Positions 26,635 through 36,928 of a DNA stretch of 64,000 nucleotides are shown here, one piece after another. The position numbers and the translations under genes were made by a program. Numbering within the stretch: position 1 is the first letter of the stretch; every line of letters starts with the position of its first letter. The notes beneath the pieces were generated by a model, which was not told where the DNA came from, searched no databases, and worked only from the letters and a program-made list of their open reading frames with translations. The stretch is from Candidatus Scalindua sp. (GTDB lineage: Bacteria; Planctomycetota; Brocadiia; Brocadiales; Scalinduaceae). The stretch is from contig JAIQZU010000034.1 in the NCBI GenBank assembly GCA_021776915.1, positions 1 to 64,000 of the forward strand, written 5' to 3'.

Positions 26635-27992
26635 AGGAACTGACGCCAAAGAAGATAGTTGCAGAACTGGATAAATATATTGTCGGCCAGAAGGATGCGA
26701 AGCGAGCGGTTGCGATAGCAATCAGAAACAGATGGAGGAGGCTGCAGCTTTCTGATGAATTGCGTGAAGAGGTTATGCCAAAAAACATCATAATGATAGG
26801 CCCTACCGGTGTGGGCAAAACAGAAATTGCACGTAGAATTTCAAATTTAGTTAAAGCTCCTTTCTTGAAGGTAGAGGCATCTAAATATACCGAGGTAGGC
26901 TATCATGGACGTGACGTAGAGTCGATGATAAGAGACATCATGGAGATCGCCGTCAATATGGTTAGAACAGAGCAGATGGAGAAAGTAGGTGTAAAGGCAG
27001 AGATGAATACTGAGGAAAGATTGCTGGACCTGCTCCTGCCGTTACCTGAAAACAAAGAGGAGATAAAAGAAGTTAAAGAAGCAGGCGCAGAGGAAGAGAA
27101 AGCAGTAATTGAGAGGCAAGAAACAACTCGTGAGAAATTTAGAAACAAGTTGAGACAAGGCAACCTCGAAGACCGTATGGTAGAAATAAAAACCCAGGAG
27201 AAGCCTGTAGTAATGCAGGGCATTATTGCCGGAATTGAGGATATAGGTGTTGATTTTCAGAATGTAATCGAAAAGATGATTCCTCCACGGACACAGACAA
27301 AGAAAACTCCAATAAGTGAGGCAAGGAAAATTCTTAAACAGGAAGAGGCTGAAAAACTGATCGACAAGGACAAGGTTATTAAAGACGCATTGTATCGTGC
27401 AGAGAATACTGGAATAATATTTATAGATGAATTGGATAAGGTCGCAAGTCGTGAATCGGGCCACGGGCCTGATATATCGCGTGAGGGTGTGCAAAGAGAT
27501 ATTTTGCCCATTGTAGAGGGTTCTACAGTTGTTACCAGATACGGCATGGTCAAAACGGATAGGATACTTTTCATAGCTGCCGGCGCGTTTCATGTTTCAA
27601 AACCCTCAGATTTAATACCTGAACTACAAGGCAGATTCCCTATCAGGGTCGAACTGAAAGATTTAGGCAAAGAAGAGTTTGTAAGAATTCTCACAGAGCC
27701 TAAGAATGCACTTATAAAACAATATACCGAACTACTGAAGACTGAGGAAGTAAATCTCCAGTTTGAAAAAGACGCAATTGATGAAATAACCGATATTGCG
27801 GTTAAGATAAACAAAAGAAGTCAAAGTATCGGAGCAAGAAGACTGCATACGGTTATGGAGAAATTGTTGGAAGACGCGTCTTTTGATGCTCCTGACTTAA
27901 AAGATAAGGATATAGTAGTTGATGCTGAGTACGTGCGGGATAAGATGAAAGAGATTGTAAAGGATGAGGATTTAACTAAATATATACTATAA
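26631..27992 (+). CDS. hslU: ATP-dependent protease ATPase subunit HslU
   Basis: AAA+ unfoldase partner of HslV. From the GTG at 26631 the product is 453 aa, starting [20 protein letters not shown] as in the family; GTGA overlaps the hslV stop and AGGAG lies just upstream. The open frame continues to 26589 but those residues do not match HslU. Walker [10 protein letters not shown], the long charged I-domain (about 110-240), Walker [12 protein letters not shown] and sensor-2 region [17 protein letters not shown] are present. Translation is coupled to hslV. Confidence 0.96.
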   Translation: MKELTPKKIVAELDKYIVGQKDAKRAVAIAIRNRWRRLQLSDELREEVMPKNIIMIGPTGVGKTEIARRISNLVKAPFLKVEASKYTEVGYHGRDVESMIRDIMEIAVNMVRTEQMEKVGVKAEMNTEERLLDLLLPLPENKEEIKEVKEAGAEEEKAVIERQETTREKFRNKLRQGNLEDRMVEIKTQEKPVVMQGIIAGIEDIGVDFQNVIEKMIPPRTQTKKTPISEARKILKQEEAEKLIDKDKVIKDALYRAENTGIIFIDELDKVASRESGHGPDISREGVQRDILPIVEGSTVVTRYGMVKTDRILFIAAGAFHVSKPSDLIPELQGRFPIRVELKDLGKEEFVRILTEPKNALIKQYTELLKTEEVNLQFEKDAIDEITDIAVKINKRSQSIGARRLHTVMEKLLEDASFDAPDLKDKDIVVDAEYVRDKMKEIVKDEDLTKYIL

Positions 27993-28225
27993 TCTTAAAG
28001 TTCTTTAATATTGAATCTGAGAAAAGGACAATGTTTCCGTTTGCCGCCTGAGAAAAGATTCATTACTCACTTCATAGTAAGACAACAGAAAATTGGAAAG
28101 GCTGTTATCTGCCACATGCTTTTCAGCCCTCTCTCCTATTGGGCTTTTACCAGGCTTCAGCCTCTTAATCCACTTCGAGGCACCTCACCTTCCCCATCAA
28201 CAATTATTGAGAAATCTTGATTAAA

Positions 28226-29173
28226 ATGAGCAATATGCTTACTACACCATTAATCAGTGTTGTTCTCCCCACATTCAACAGAGAAAAACACTTACCCAGG
28301 GCAATAAACAGTGTTTTGAATCAAACATACAAGAACCTTGAGTTAATCATTGTAGATGACGGCTCAACTGATAATACCGAAGCAATTGTGAAAAGTTATT
28401 CTGATACGAGAATACGTTATTATAAACAAGAACTTAATAAAGGCGGCTCAGCTGCGCGGAATGTTGGCATTAAATTAGCCAGGGGAGAACTAATCTCGTT
28501 CCAGGACAGTGATGACGAATGGCTGCCTGAGAAACTTGAAAGGCAAGCAAGAAAGTTTAGTGACGTAGGCGATGACGTAGGTGTAATTTATTGCGGCTAT
28601 GAAACAGTCTTTGAAAGAACCAATGAGGTTGTGTCAAAATCAATTCCTAATGAAAAAGGAAACGTTTACAAAAGAATGTTTATAGGGTGCATAACAGGAG
28701 CACTTACGGTGATTGCAAGGGCTTCCTGTTTTGAAAAAGCAGGTTTGTTTGACGAAAAAATGCAAAGTTGTCATGATTGGGATTTGTGGATTAGAGTTGC
28801 GAAATATTATAAATTTGACTATGTACCGGAAATATTGGCAAAGGCATATATTCACGGCAAACAGTTATCGACTAACCTGGAGGTAAAGATTAAGGGTAAG
28901 GAGAAAATTCTTGAAAAATATAGAGAAGAATTGATTAAAGATCCTTCATTTTATAAAAGATATCTTATGGGCCTGTATTTACAACATGCTATGATTGGAA
29001 ATATTAGCAAAGGGCGTATATATTTACTGGATGTTTTGAAATTATATCCGCAACACCTGAAAGGTTATGTCCATCTTGTTTTTTCGTTTGCTATTCCATG
29101 GATATACCGCAGAGTATTAAAATCGTATTATGCCAAAAGCAGGGACGGTATAACTTACTACATAATTAATTGA
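28226..29173 (+). CDS. GT2 family glycosyltransferase
   Basis: 315 aa from ATG 28226 (a TTG at 28217 also opens the frame). GT-A signature PLISVVLPTFNREKHLPRAI, LELIIVDDGSTDNTEAI, RNVGIKLARGE, DxD-like DSDDEWLPEKL, and the C-terminal SCHDWDLWIRVAKYY. Soluble, no TM. Transfers a sugar in cell-surface glycan synthesis; specificity unknown. It is followed 33 bp later by a GT4-like gene in the same direction. The 27993-28225 gap upstream shows no supported gene. Confidence 0.9.
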   Translation: MSNMLTTPLISVVLPTFNREKHLPRAINSVLNQTYKNLELIIVDDGSTDNTEAIVKSYSDTRIRYYKQELNKGGSAARNVGIKLARGELISFQDSDDEWLPEKLERQARKFSDVGDDVGVIYCGYETVFERTNEVVSKSIPNEKGNVYKRMFIGCITGALTVIARASCFEKAGLFDEKMQSCHDWDLWIRVAKYYKFDYVPEILAKAYIHGKQLSTNLEVKIKGKEKILEKYREELIKDPSFYKRYLMGLYLQHAMIGNISKGRIYLLDVLKLYPQHLKGYVHLVFSFAIPWIYRRVLKSYYAKSRDGITYYIIN

Positions 29174-29206
29174 TTTGTACATTCATTATCTAAAGGAAAA
29201 ACCTGC

Positions 29207-30259
29207 ATGAGGATGTTAGTTTTTGCAAATAGAATGCAAAATGCAAAATTAAGCGTTAGAGAGTCTCATATACATAAGCATTTACAGAGAAATGGTGTAA
29301 AAATAATCTATTTTTATAACTTTTACTACAGGTATATTAATCTTGAAATGCTTGTAAATTATTTTAAGTTATTATTCTGCTTTTTAACGAAGAAAAAGGG
29401 AGATTTGATTTTAATCGCAAATGACAGGTCTGTCAATTTTCTAAGTTTTTTTAAGAAAATTGGATATAAACTTGTGATTGATATCATTGATAACCGTGCA
29501 TTACAACGTTTGGCTTATAAGGTAGATGACTCTCCTGAGAAGATAGCTTTTTTACAAGATCTTCTTTTGAAAAACATAGATATTTGTGACTACATTTTTC
29601 CGGTTTCACAATCCTGTAAAGAGCTTTACCCTGAAAAATATCATAATAAAATTTTTGTAATAGAAAATGCTGCGGATCCGGTCTGGTTCAAATACAGTAA
29701 ACTCCCGGAGGAGTTGTCAATAGGTTTTATTTCCGGAATTGCACCTGGAAGAGGAATAGAATTCTTAATTAAAGCGGGAGAAATAATTAAAGAAAAAGTG
29801 CCCGGTGTTAAGCTTTATATTGCGGGGACACCGGCAAAAAGATCGGAACAGTATTATGAAGACTTGAAAAACAGATATGAATCTTCCTGGATTTCTTTCT
29901 TTGATGATATTTCTTATAGTGTAAATGTCAATCAGTTTATTAGTAAATGTTTCTTAACTGTAATCCCTAACCCTGATCATATCTATTATCAAACAACTTT
30001 GCATTTAAAGTTATTTGACTCATTAGCATGTGGACGTCCCGTAGTTTCTACCAACTGTAAAGAGACTGCCAAAATCTTAAATACATATCATTGTGGATTA
30101 GCAAGTGATTTTACTGAACAGGACTTTGCAGGGAAGATTACTCGGCTACTTTTGGATCGAGAAGAGGCATCGGCAATGGGGAATAATGGGCGCAGGATAG
30201 TTGAAGATATTTACAACTGGGATAATATGGCCAGGAAGATAATTCATTACACAAGCTAA
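29207..30259 (+). CDS. GT4-like glycosyltransferase (GT-B fold)
   Basis: 350 aa. The C-terminal Rossmann half has IGFISGIAPGRGIEFLIKA, GVKLYIAGTP, and the nucleotide-sugar-binding region HLKLFDSLACGRPVVSTN with E in SCKETAK-like context, typical of GT4. The N-terminus is short and less conserved (MRMLVFANRMQNAKLSVRES). No signal peptide. Probably acts with the preceding GT2. Ends by overlapping the convergent acyltransferase by 4 nt. Confidence 0.85.
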   Translation: MRMLVFANRMQNAKLSVRESHIHKHLQRNGVKIIYFYNFYYRYINLEMLVNYFKLLFCFLTKKKGDLILIANDRSVNFLSFFKKIGYKLVIDIIDNRALQRLAYKVDDSPEKIAFLQDLLLKNIDICDYIFPVSQSCKELYPEKYHNKIFVIENAADPVWFKYSKLPEELSIGFISGIAPGRGIEFLIKAGEIIKEKVPGVKLYIAGTPAKRSEQYYEDLKNRYESSWISFFDDISYSVNVNQFISKCFLTVIPNPDHIYYQTTLHLKLFDSLACGRPVVSTNCKETAKILNTYHCGLASDFTEQDFAGKITRLLLDREEASAMGNNGRRIVEDIYNWDNMARKIIHYTS

Positions 30260-30906
30260 AGTCTCTTCTTTATAACCTTTGCAGGCACACCAACCGCTAT
30301 AGAATAGGGAGGAATATCTTTTGTCACAACAGCGCCGGCGCCAATAACTGATCCCTTACCTATTGTAACACCGTCTAAAACAGTACTGCCAACGCCGAGC
30401 CATACGTCATCTTCAATCTTAATTCCAATAGCTTTTATTTTCTGTAAGCGAATAGGTGTTTTTGGGTCTTCGTATATATGATTCATCGGAACAATCCTTA
30501 CATGTGCTGCAATCCTCACATCATTGCCAATTTCTAACCCACCATCCCCTAATCCACCTCCTCCAAACAGGATAGCAAATTCGTTAACAGAACAATCATT
30601 GCCAATCTTTATCCAGCCATCAGATGCTTTTATAACACAATTTGAATAAAAGTGTGAATTAGCGCCAATATCTATAAACGATTTTCCTTCACGATCGACT
30701 GAAAGTGTCGCTCCCCTCTCCACAACAACGTTATTACCAAGCCGTATCTTATAGCCATGCCTGACTATCGCCATTGGTGATATAAAAACATTTGTACCGG
30801 TCTTCCTTACACCGTGGAAAAGACATAATATCTTCTTAGCAAGGTGTTTTATTGGAGTATACAATTTGAGTCCGATAATATTTATCATGAGGTCACACAT
30901 AGGCAC
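30256..30906 (-). CDS. Left-handed beta-helix (hexapeptide) acyltransferase
   Basis: 216 aa. Repeated hexapeptides with I/V at every sixth position: KIRLGNNVVVERGATL, WIKIGNDCSVNEFAIL, LEIGNDVRIAAHVRI, IKIEDDVWLGVGSTVL, VTIGKGSVIGAGAVVTKDIP. The catalytic His region is PMNHIYED, and the ending PPYSIAVGVPAKVIKKR is characteristic of WbbJ/NodL/CatB-like O-acetyltransferases. It probably acetylates a surface sugar. It ends where the next minus-strand gene set begins: CgeB-like lies 1 bp upstream in the same direction. Confidence 0.9.
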   Translation of the reverse strand: MPMCDLMINIIGLKLYTPIKHLAKKILCLFHGVRKTGTNVFISPMAIVRHGYKIRLGNNVVVERGATLSVDREGKSFIDIGANSHFYSNCVIKASDGWIKIGNDCSVNEFAILFGGGGLGDGGLEIGNDVRIAAHVRIVPMNHIYEDPKTPIRLQKIKAIGIKIEDDVWLGVGSTVLDGVTIGKGSVIGAGAVVTKDIPPYSIAVGVPAKVIKKRL

Positions 30907-30907
30907 T

Positions 30908-31927
30908 CTACCCCTTTTTTATTGTTCTAAGCATTTCATCCACTCTGTGTCTGAAAGTGTGGTTTTCTAAAACATTTTTCCTGCCTTGCTGTGCTATCTT
31001 CCTTGCTTCATCTGGATGTTCAAGATAATAATGGACAACCTCTTTTAACTCTTTATGGTTACGGTAAACAACCAGGTGCCGCCCTGACTCAAATAAACTT
31101 AAGACGTCCTTTTGGTCGTCAACTACCAAAAAAGCCCCACAGGCAAGGGCCTCAAAGACCTTCGGACTTGCCTGGTAACAAGGCACATTTCCTTTCATAT
31201 CTTGATAATGTACAATAATAGCAATCATGGCAGCAGAATATATCTTAATCCACTCTTCAGGTTTCGTGTGATAACCCCTGATAAATTTTTTCAAATTTGA
31301 TTCAACAGGTAAATTATTCCAGCCTGGTCCCCATATACCGAGGTCGTAGCCTGTCAGGCATTCCATCACTGCCTGCCTTTTTGCATAATCAGAAGTCCAT
31401 GAACCCACACAACAGGCCTGAGTTTCATACTTCCTTCTTTCTGAGGTTGTCAATTCAACCGGCCTGTGGAAATCAGGATCACACGCAAACGGTAACCAGT
31501 GAAGGTTTGTAACGTTATATTCTTTCAAAATTTGCACTGCCTCTGTGCCTTGACAAAACACAAAATCATAGTATGGAGCAGCCTTAATTATTGATTTAAA
31601 CGTATGTGGAGGATCTACTGTCCAAAGGACTGTTTTTACGCCCATACTCTTTAATTTCTCTATAGTATCCGGTAATATATTCCAACCACCGGCCTCTACA
31701 TATATCTGCGGCTTAAACTCCGCAGCTTTTTCAAGAAGTATTTTGTTCAGTCTTCTTAAGTCCCAGTCTTGAAGAAAAGCAAACCGATCTCTCAGCCTTC
31801 CCGGTAAAGCAAAAGCTCTATTCTCAAAAAAGCAGGTTTCGCATCCGGCTTCTCTAAAGGCTTTTTCAATATAATCTGAAAAAGTTTTAAAATGTGGATT
31901 TATGTTCGAGGAAAAGAGCGTCTTCAT
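30908..31927 (-). CDS. CgeB-like glycosyltransferase family protein
   Basis: 339 aa of the CgeB/DUF3880 plus Glyco_trans_1_2 type: MKTLFSSNINPHFKTFSDYI, then VKTVLWTVDPPHTFKSII, LPFACDPDFHRP, and the C-terminal YQASPKVFEALACGAFLVVD with RKNVLENHTFRHRVDEML. Such proteins occur in spore coat and capsule/glycan loci as GT-B-like transferases. Upstream of the acyltransferase by 1 bp, so co-transcribed. Activity not proven for the family in general. Confidence 0.83.
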   Translation of the reverse strand: MKTLFSSNINPHFKTFSDYIEKAFREAGCETCFFENRAFALPGRLRDRFAFLQDWDLRRLNKILLEKAAEFKPQIYVEAGGWNILPDTIEKLKSMGVKTVLWTVDPPHTFKSIIKAAPYYDFVFCQGTEAVQILKEYNVTNLHWLPFACDPDFHRPVELTTSERRKYETQACCVGSWTSDYAKRQAVMECLTGYDLGIWGPGWNNLPVESNLKKFIRGYHTKPEEWIKIYSAAMIAIIVHYQDMKGNVPCYQASPKVFEALACGAFLVVDDQKDVLSLFESGRHLVVYRNHKELKEVVHYYLEHPDEARKIAQQGRKNVLENHTFRHRVDEMLRTIKKG

Positions 31928-32309
31928 TTATCCTTAAAGTTGAAGATGGTTATCAATAATACCTTTTAACCATATGTTCTTTTAACATAAAATATTTCTA
32001 TTATTATTGAATTGTTAAATGTCACAATCAATAAGGAAGGAAATCAAACGGTTCTTGCAATTTATTCCATAATAGGTATATTTCTTAACATTTACGGTTA
32101 AACTTTTCAACAAAAATGAGATCTTTCCAGTTTTCGGAGGATAACTATCTTACCTGAAACCATTTCGAAAAAAGTTTACCAGAAAAATGACCTGTTAATT
32201 CAGTTAAATTCTTTTGCCGTTACCATGAGTTTCTTTCTCACACATTATTATCCACATAATTTAAATTTAAAGATTTACAAATAATTGTAAACAGACAAAA
32301 CTTAGGATT
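31928..32309. other. 382-bp AT-rich divergent intergenic region
   Basis: Lies between the CgeB-like gene (minus) and the FemAB-like gene (plus), so it should hold two promoters. I see runs of A/T and no ORF, hairpin terminator, RNA gene or repeat shared with other parts of the window. Confidence 0.5.
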
Positions 32310-33308
32310 ATGCCATCTTACACAACAAGATACCTTACCAATGAAGAATACAAAGAGTGGGACACGTTGGTTTTACAATCTCCCAATTACAGTATATTTG
32401 ATACTCTACTTTGGCTTGGCACTATATCATCCGTTCTAAAATGTAACATTAAGTTTTTAGGAGTATTTAAGAATAATAATCTGGTTGGTGGCATAGCCAT
32501 TAACGTGACTGAAAGATTTGGAATAAAGATAGCAAAGACTCCATATATGTGCAATTTTAATAGTTGCCATTACATTCCCAGAAAGACACTGATTAAAAGC
32601 AAGCAGGAAAGGCACATTCACAGTGTTATTACGTCAATCTCTGAAAGACTGCAAAATGATTATCATTCTATTGTTATTACGAATCATCCTGAGCTTAAGG
32701 ATGTAAGAGGTTTTAGGTTAAAAGACTGGAGACAAAACATACTTTATTCTTATCGGGTATGTCTCAGGAAAGTGGATTTTTCTTTAATACCACCAACAAA
32801 AAGAAGACAGATAAAAAAGGCAAAGAAAAACCGGATTGTAACTGAAGAAGTGAATGGCGTAAAGTCCACTTATAGTATAATAAATCGTACATACGTCAGG
32901 CAGAACAAAAAATGCCCACTGACCTTTGATGAATTGTCTGAAATATACAAAATAATAAATGATGATATTATTATTCTGGCTGCCAGGGAACAGGAGAAGG
33001 AAAGGTATATAGCAGTATACGTGTCTCTTATTGATAAAAAAAAGAATTGCGTTTACGGTCTTTTTAATGGGTATGACACGGAATTCGCAGATTCAGGGGC
33101 GAATTCGCTTTTGCTCTGGGAGGCAATAGAATATTTCAGAGATAATGAGTTTGAATTTTTTGATACCGGTGAGGCTCTGATGCCGTCTAAAGCCAATTTT
33201 AAAAGTGAATTTTCTGCTGATTTAGTACCATATTATCAGGTTTCAAAATCAAATTTGCTGTTTAAGCTCCTGTGGCATTTTACTAGAGGCAAGATTGCAC
33301 AGCGATAA
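32310..33308 (+). CDS. FemAB/GNAT-like acyltransferase of a glycan cluster
   Basis: 332 aa. Two GNAT-like halves as in FemAB-related proteins: NYSIFDTLLWLGTISSVLKC, FLGVFKNNNLVGGIAIN, then YIAVYVSLIDKKKNCVYGLF and GANSLLLWEAIEYFRDNEFE with FFDTGEALMPS. A basic segment PTKRRQIKKAKKNR sits mid-protein. These proteins accompany EPS and exosortase-type loci and transfer an acyl or aminoacyl group; the donor is unknown. Single gene between divergent and convergent neighbours. Confidence 0.75.
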   Translation: MPSYTTRYLTNEEYKEWDTLVLQSPNYSIFDTLLWLGTISSVLKCNIKFLGVFKNNNLVGGIAINVTERFGIKIAKTPYMCNFNSCHYIPRKTLIKSKQERHIHSVITSISERLQNDYHSIVITNHPELKDVRGFRLKDWRQNILYSYRVCLRKVDFSLIPPTKRRQIKKAKKNRIVTEEVNGVKSTYSIINRTYVRQNKKCPLTFDELSEIYKIINDDIIILAAREQEKERYIAVYVSLIDKKKNCVYGLFNGYDTEFADSGANSLLLWEAIEYFRDNEFEFFDTGEALMPSKANFKSEFSADLVPYYQVSKSNLLFKLLWHFTRGKIAQR

Positions 33309-33358
33309 TATACAAAAGAACTTCCCTTGCAAGAGAGATTACAGAATAGTTTTCATTA

Positions 33359-34450
33359 TTATCTTTGCCTTTTCATTTTATGATAAAGGTTTCTAAAAAA
33401 AAGATATACCCTGGCATTGAAGGAATTTAATACAAAAACATCAACCTCTTCTCTCTTCTTATCAGTTAATTGAGTTTTGTAGAGTTCAGTTCCACGTAAG
33501 AAATCGTACTCTGAATACCCTTTATTTATTGCGTCTTCAATTGCAAGGCTTGTCAGTATATTCCCAACACGATCCTTGGACCACTTCGGATCCCATCCTC
33601 CTTGATAGTAAAAAAGTTTGTTATTATATTTAAAGGTGTATAATGTGGCCACATAGTCTTCACGTACTCTAAGAAAATATAGTCTTAGCATATCTGAGTT
33701 CAGGAATATCCTGGCAATTTTCTTGTGAAATTTCCTGATATCATTTCTAATAAAATGTCCTTTATGCTTCACAATCACCCATCTTTTTTCATGTAGTTCG
33801 AACAACCTTTCCATTGCATCGTCTATTTCATCTGGATTTTCCCATATCACCAACTCAAAATCATCGTATTTCTTGTGTAAACTCCGTCTCTTTCTCTTGA
33901 TCGTGTTCCTAATATTCCCACTTAAAGAGGAGTAGAAATCTTCAATTTGGTCTGGTAAAGGTATATAGGGGCAGACCTGAGATATCTCTGATTGAAAAGG
34001 CCTGTTCCCCATAATCTCTTTAAGCAATCTACCGGTTAAAGAAGTTGCGGGTATGTTGCTCAGGAGGCAAAAGTCCCATCTGTTCTCCTTAAACAGGTAC
34101 TCAACTATTGCCTCCAGGGCCTCTTTCTCCCTCCCTTGATAAAGAATAAAATCAAGGTGATCTGAAGAGACAGGCATTGTCCCGAGAAACCTTATATAAT
34201 TCAGGACAGAAATAATACTTATCTTTTTTTTATCTTTACACAATGGTGCAAGACCAACCAGGTTTTCATTTTCATCATATACGGCTAAAATAAAGAGTTG
34301 CTTGTCTTCCTGAAAACACTCCCACCATGTATGCATCCACTCCCATGTAAGGAAGATTGTGTCGCATTTACTCTTCTCCAGTAGCGATGTCCAGTCTTCT
34401 TTTAATCTCAAAAACCCATCCTGGTCATTGATTCTTTTGATGAAAAGCAT
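33359..34450 (-). CDS. BioF2/CelD-like GNAT acetyltransferase
   Basis: 363 aa of the CelD/BcsL (BioF2-like, Acetyltransf_6) family. FLTWEWMHTWWECFQEDKQ and LVGLAPLCKD at the N-terminus, GNIRNTIKRKRRSLHKKYDD, then YVATLYTFKYNNKLFYYQGG and GYSEYDFLRGTELYKTQLT. Members occur in polysaccharide loci. The start overlaps the 3' end of the DUF2334 gene by 43 nt, so the two are translationally linked. Confidence 0.83.
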   Translation of the reverse strand: MLFIKRINDQDGFLRLKEDWTSLLEKSKCDTIFLTWEWMHTWWECFQEDKQLFILAVYDENENLVGLAPLCKDKKKISIISVLNYIRFLGTMPVSSDHLDFILYQGREKEALEAIVEYLFKENRWDFCLLSNIPATSLTGRLLKEIMGNRPFQSEISQVCPYIPLPDQIEDFYSSLSGNIRNTIKRKRRSLHKKYDDFELVIWENPDEIDDAMERLFELHEKRWVIVKHKGHFIRNDIRKFHKKIARIFLNSDMLRLYFLRVREDYVATLYTFKYNNKLFYYQGGWDPKWSKDRVGNILTSLAIEDAINKGYSEYDFLRGTELYKTQLTDKKREEVDVFVLNSFNARVYLFFRNLYHKMKRQR

Positions 34451-35208
34451 AGTGAAGAGTTGTTTTCTTTGTTGTTTTCAAGAAAATCATATTCATGGAA
34501 TAGAACAACGATAACAGGCTGTCTGTCCGAGGCACGCCTTGCTGATTTAACTGTCTGGCGTAGTTCAATAAGATCGCATGTTGCCGGCACGAATTTCAGT
34601 AGAGAGGATTTCATTGCTTCAATTGATTCATTTGCTGAAAAGCAATTGAATCCAAGCTTTTCTACTGCCCGTATAGTATTCAAGTCATAAGTGTTCCACG
34701 GCGGAACAAAGGTAGCTATTCTTATATCAAGCATCTCCTCCAGATAATCTTGCCCTATTGCTATCTTTTCCATCTGACTGTTTAAATCAAGCCCTGAAAA
34801 CTCTGTATAGTCAAAGTCCGCCTTTTTGCGAATTGCCTGATGGGAATAACCGTGAAGGGCTACTTCCAGAATCTCTTCCTTGACCGCGTTTTTCAGTATA
34901 GCCGCTTTCTTTAGAGTTAATGGTACAACTTCCTGAGGGCGGATATCATGTTCGTCTCCAGCGCATGCATATGGAATAACTCCAAATGTACATGCAGCAT
35001 TGTATTTTCGAAAAGTATTGATCAATTTAACTTCAAATTCAGTTGAGCTAAGGCTGGAATAATCATCAAATCGAAACACTACCGTAATCTGCTTTTCTGG
35101 AGGAGCTCCCTCAACCTCGGTGTTGAGCGAAAGAAATAATATAACCGGTATTGCAATTAAAGCGCTTTTTATTATCTTCTTTCGGAGAAATTCTAATTGC
35201 CACATCAA
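34408..35208 (-). CDS. DUF2334/polysaccharide-deacetylase-like secreted protein
   Basis: 266 aa with an N-terminal membrane/signal segment (about 12-34). The NodB-like fold is visible: VVFRFDDYSSLSS (metal Asp pair D48-D49), TFGVIPYACAG, ALHGYSHQAI (H-x3-H) and TFVPPWNTYDLNTIRAVEKL. This is the DUF2334 variant of the deacetylases, expected to remove acyl groups from an exported glycan. Its last codons overlap the downstream GNAT gene by 43 nt, longer than usual for coupling, so the C-terminus may be extended. Confidence 0.82.
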   Translation of the reverse strand: MMWQLEFLRKKIIKSALIAIPVILFLSLNTEVEGAPPEKQITVVFRFDDYSSLSSTEFEVKLINTFRKYNAACTFGVIPYACAGDEHDIRPQEVVPLTLKKAAILKNAVKEEILEVALHGYSHQAIRKKADFDYTEFSGLDLNSQMEKIAIGQDYLEEMLDIRIATFVPPWNTYDLNTIRAVEKLGFNCFSANESIEAMKSSLLKFVPATCDLIELRQTVKSARRASDRQPVIVVLFHEYDFLENNKENNSSLCFSSKESMTRMGF

Positions 35209-35609
35209 TATCTCCCCACATAATAAACATCGATTCTGATAATGGGTTTTCCAGGACTCATCGCCATCTTAATCAATTGGCTGCTTACTTTCCATAATAT
35301 TAAACATATATTTTTATATCATCAAGAATATTCGTTTTGTCAAATTGTGAATGAACCATGTAGAAAATAAAAGTTGAAATCTTATGGTATCTTGTTTTAA
35401 TGCTTTTCTGAGTGCAAAAAGTATTTTTCTTATCGTCTGCCAGCATCACAAGTTTATGGCTTTACTAAGTGGAAAATACCACAGCTTCCCCAGGATATAT
35501 GCAGAAGAAAGATTAAAATAAATATGAAACAGGTTTAGCGAATATTCTGAGTTCATAATCTTTTTGCTGTAATATTGACATTAACTATCATTAATAGTAC
35601 GATGAATTC
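35209..35609. other. 401-bp divergent intergenic region
   Basis: Between DUF2334 (minus) and the DegT gene (plus). AT-rich, without an ORF or hairpin terminator. A TTGACA at 35575-35580 with TACGAT 17 bp later could be a promoter for the DegT gene, but it would leave only about 6 nt of leader, so this is weak. Confidence 0.4.
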
Positions 35610-36764
35610 ATGCGGAAAGATTTTTTAGTATTCGGAAGCCCGCTGATTGGGGAAGAGGAGATCAAGGAGGTAGTGGACTCGTTAAGATCCGGATGGATTG
35701 GAACGGGACCTAAGGTGGCAAAGTTTGAAAAGATGTTTCGTGAATACAAAGGTGTCCCCTTTGCCGTGGCCCTGAATTCATGCACGGCGGCTCTGCATCT
35801 CTCCCTTCTTGCGATTGGCTTAAAACCGGGGGACGAAGTAATCACAACTACGATGACTTTCTGTGCCTCTGTAAACGCCATTATACACGCAAAGGCCACT
35901 CCAGTATTTGTAGATTGTCAACGAGACACGATGAATGTCGATCCCCGGGAAATTGAAAAAAACATTACCCATAAAACCAGAGCTATCCTCCCAGTCCACT
36001 TTGCGGGACGCCCCTGCGATATGGACGCTATTATGGATATAGCGAAAAAACATAAACTGAAAGTAATTGAAGATTGCGCCCATGCCATTGAAGCTGAATA
36101 TAAAGGGAATAAGACCGGTACTTTTGGAGATCTGGCATGTTTCAGCTTCTATGTAACGAAAAATATTATTACTGGTGAGGGAGGAATGGTTATAACGCTG
36201 CACGAGGAGTATGCGGATACAATAAAAGTACTCGGGCTTCACGGGATGTCGAGAGATGCCTGGAAGAGATTCAGCGATGATGGATATAAGCACTATCAAG
36301 TTGTTTATCCCGGTTTTAAATATAATATGATGGATCTGCAGGCAAGCATCGGTATCCACCAGCTTAAAAAAGTACAGGCAAACTGGAAAAAACGAAAAGC
36401 TATATGGAGCGCCTACAACAAAGCTTTCAAGGACATGCCAGTCGAAACCCCTGCCCCTGTCGAGGGTAATACAAAACACGCTTTCCACCTATACACAATC
36501 CTGGTTGATAAAGAGAAGACTGGCATATCAAGAGATGCATTTCTTGACGCCATGACGCTTGAAAATATTGGTGTTGGCGTCCACTACCGCAGTATTTTGA
36601 CACACCCTTATTATCAACAGACATTTAAATTGAATCCCGAGGACTACCCTAACTCATACTATATTGGCGAAAGAACTGTCAGTCTGCCTTTTTCTGCCAA
36701 ATTGACCGATAAAGACGTTAATGACGTTATTGAGGCGGTTCGGAGGGTATTGGGCAAAGGCTGA
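35610..36764 (+). CDS. DegT/DnrJ/EryC1-family PLP aminotransferase
   Basis: 384-aa sugar aminotransferase. VFGSPLIGEEEIKEVVDSLRSGWIGTGPKV start, ALNSCTAALHLSLLAIG, GDEVITTTMTFCASVNAII, VIEDCAHAIEAEYKG, and PLP lysine K184 in FYVTKNIITGEGGMV. It converts a 3- or 4-keto nucleotide sugar to the amino sugar used by the neighbouring glycosyltransferases. Followed by a flippase in the same orientation. Full-length and intact. Confidence 0.93.
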   Translation: MRKDFLVFGSPLIGEEEIKEVVDSLRSGWIGTGPKVAKFEKMFREYKGVPFAVALNSCTAALHLSLLAIGLKPGDEVITTTMTFCASVNAIIHAKATPVFVDCQRDTMNVDPREIEKNITHKTRAILPVHFAGRPCDMDAIMDIAKKHKLKVIEDCAHAIEAEYKGNKTGTFGDLACFSFYVTKNIITGEGGMVITLHEEYADTIKVLGLHGMSRDAWKRFSDDGYKHYQVVYPGFKYNMMDLQASIGIHQLKKVQANWKKRKAIWSAYNKAFKDMPVETPAPVEGNTKHAFHLYTILVDKEKTGISRDAFLDAMTLENIGVGVHYRSILTHPYYQQTFKLNPEDYPNSYYIGERTVSLPFSAKLTDKDVNDVIEAVRRVLGKG

Positions 36765-36928
36765 TACTCTTTTGCTATCCCTTAGTTCCATGAAAACTAA
36801 TCCGGAATTGTCTCACAAATCTTCCTGCGGGACATAGACTGTACCGTCGTGCAAGGAACCATTTCTACAAATTAAAAGAGGACGCTTCCTTACCATCAGA
36901 AACAAAATGAACAAAACCTGAACGGAAA

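Noticed and set aside
28011-28220. 69-codon plus-strand ORF between hslU and the GT2 gene
   Set aside because: No family resemblance, odd composition (many H, P, S), no good Shine-Dalgarno; regarded as chance.
35575-35603. TTGACA-N17-TACGAT promoter for the DegT gene
   Set aside because: It would leave only a 6-nt leader, and the -10 matches four of six bases; not called as a feature.
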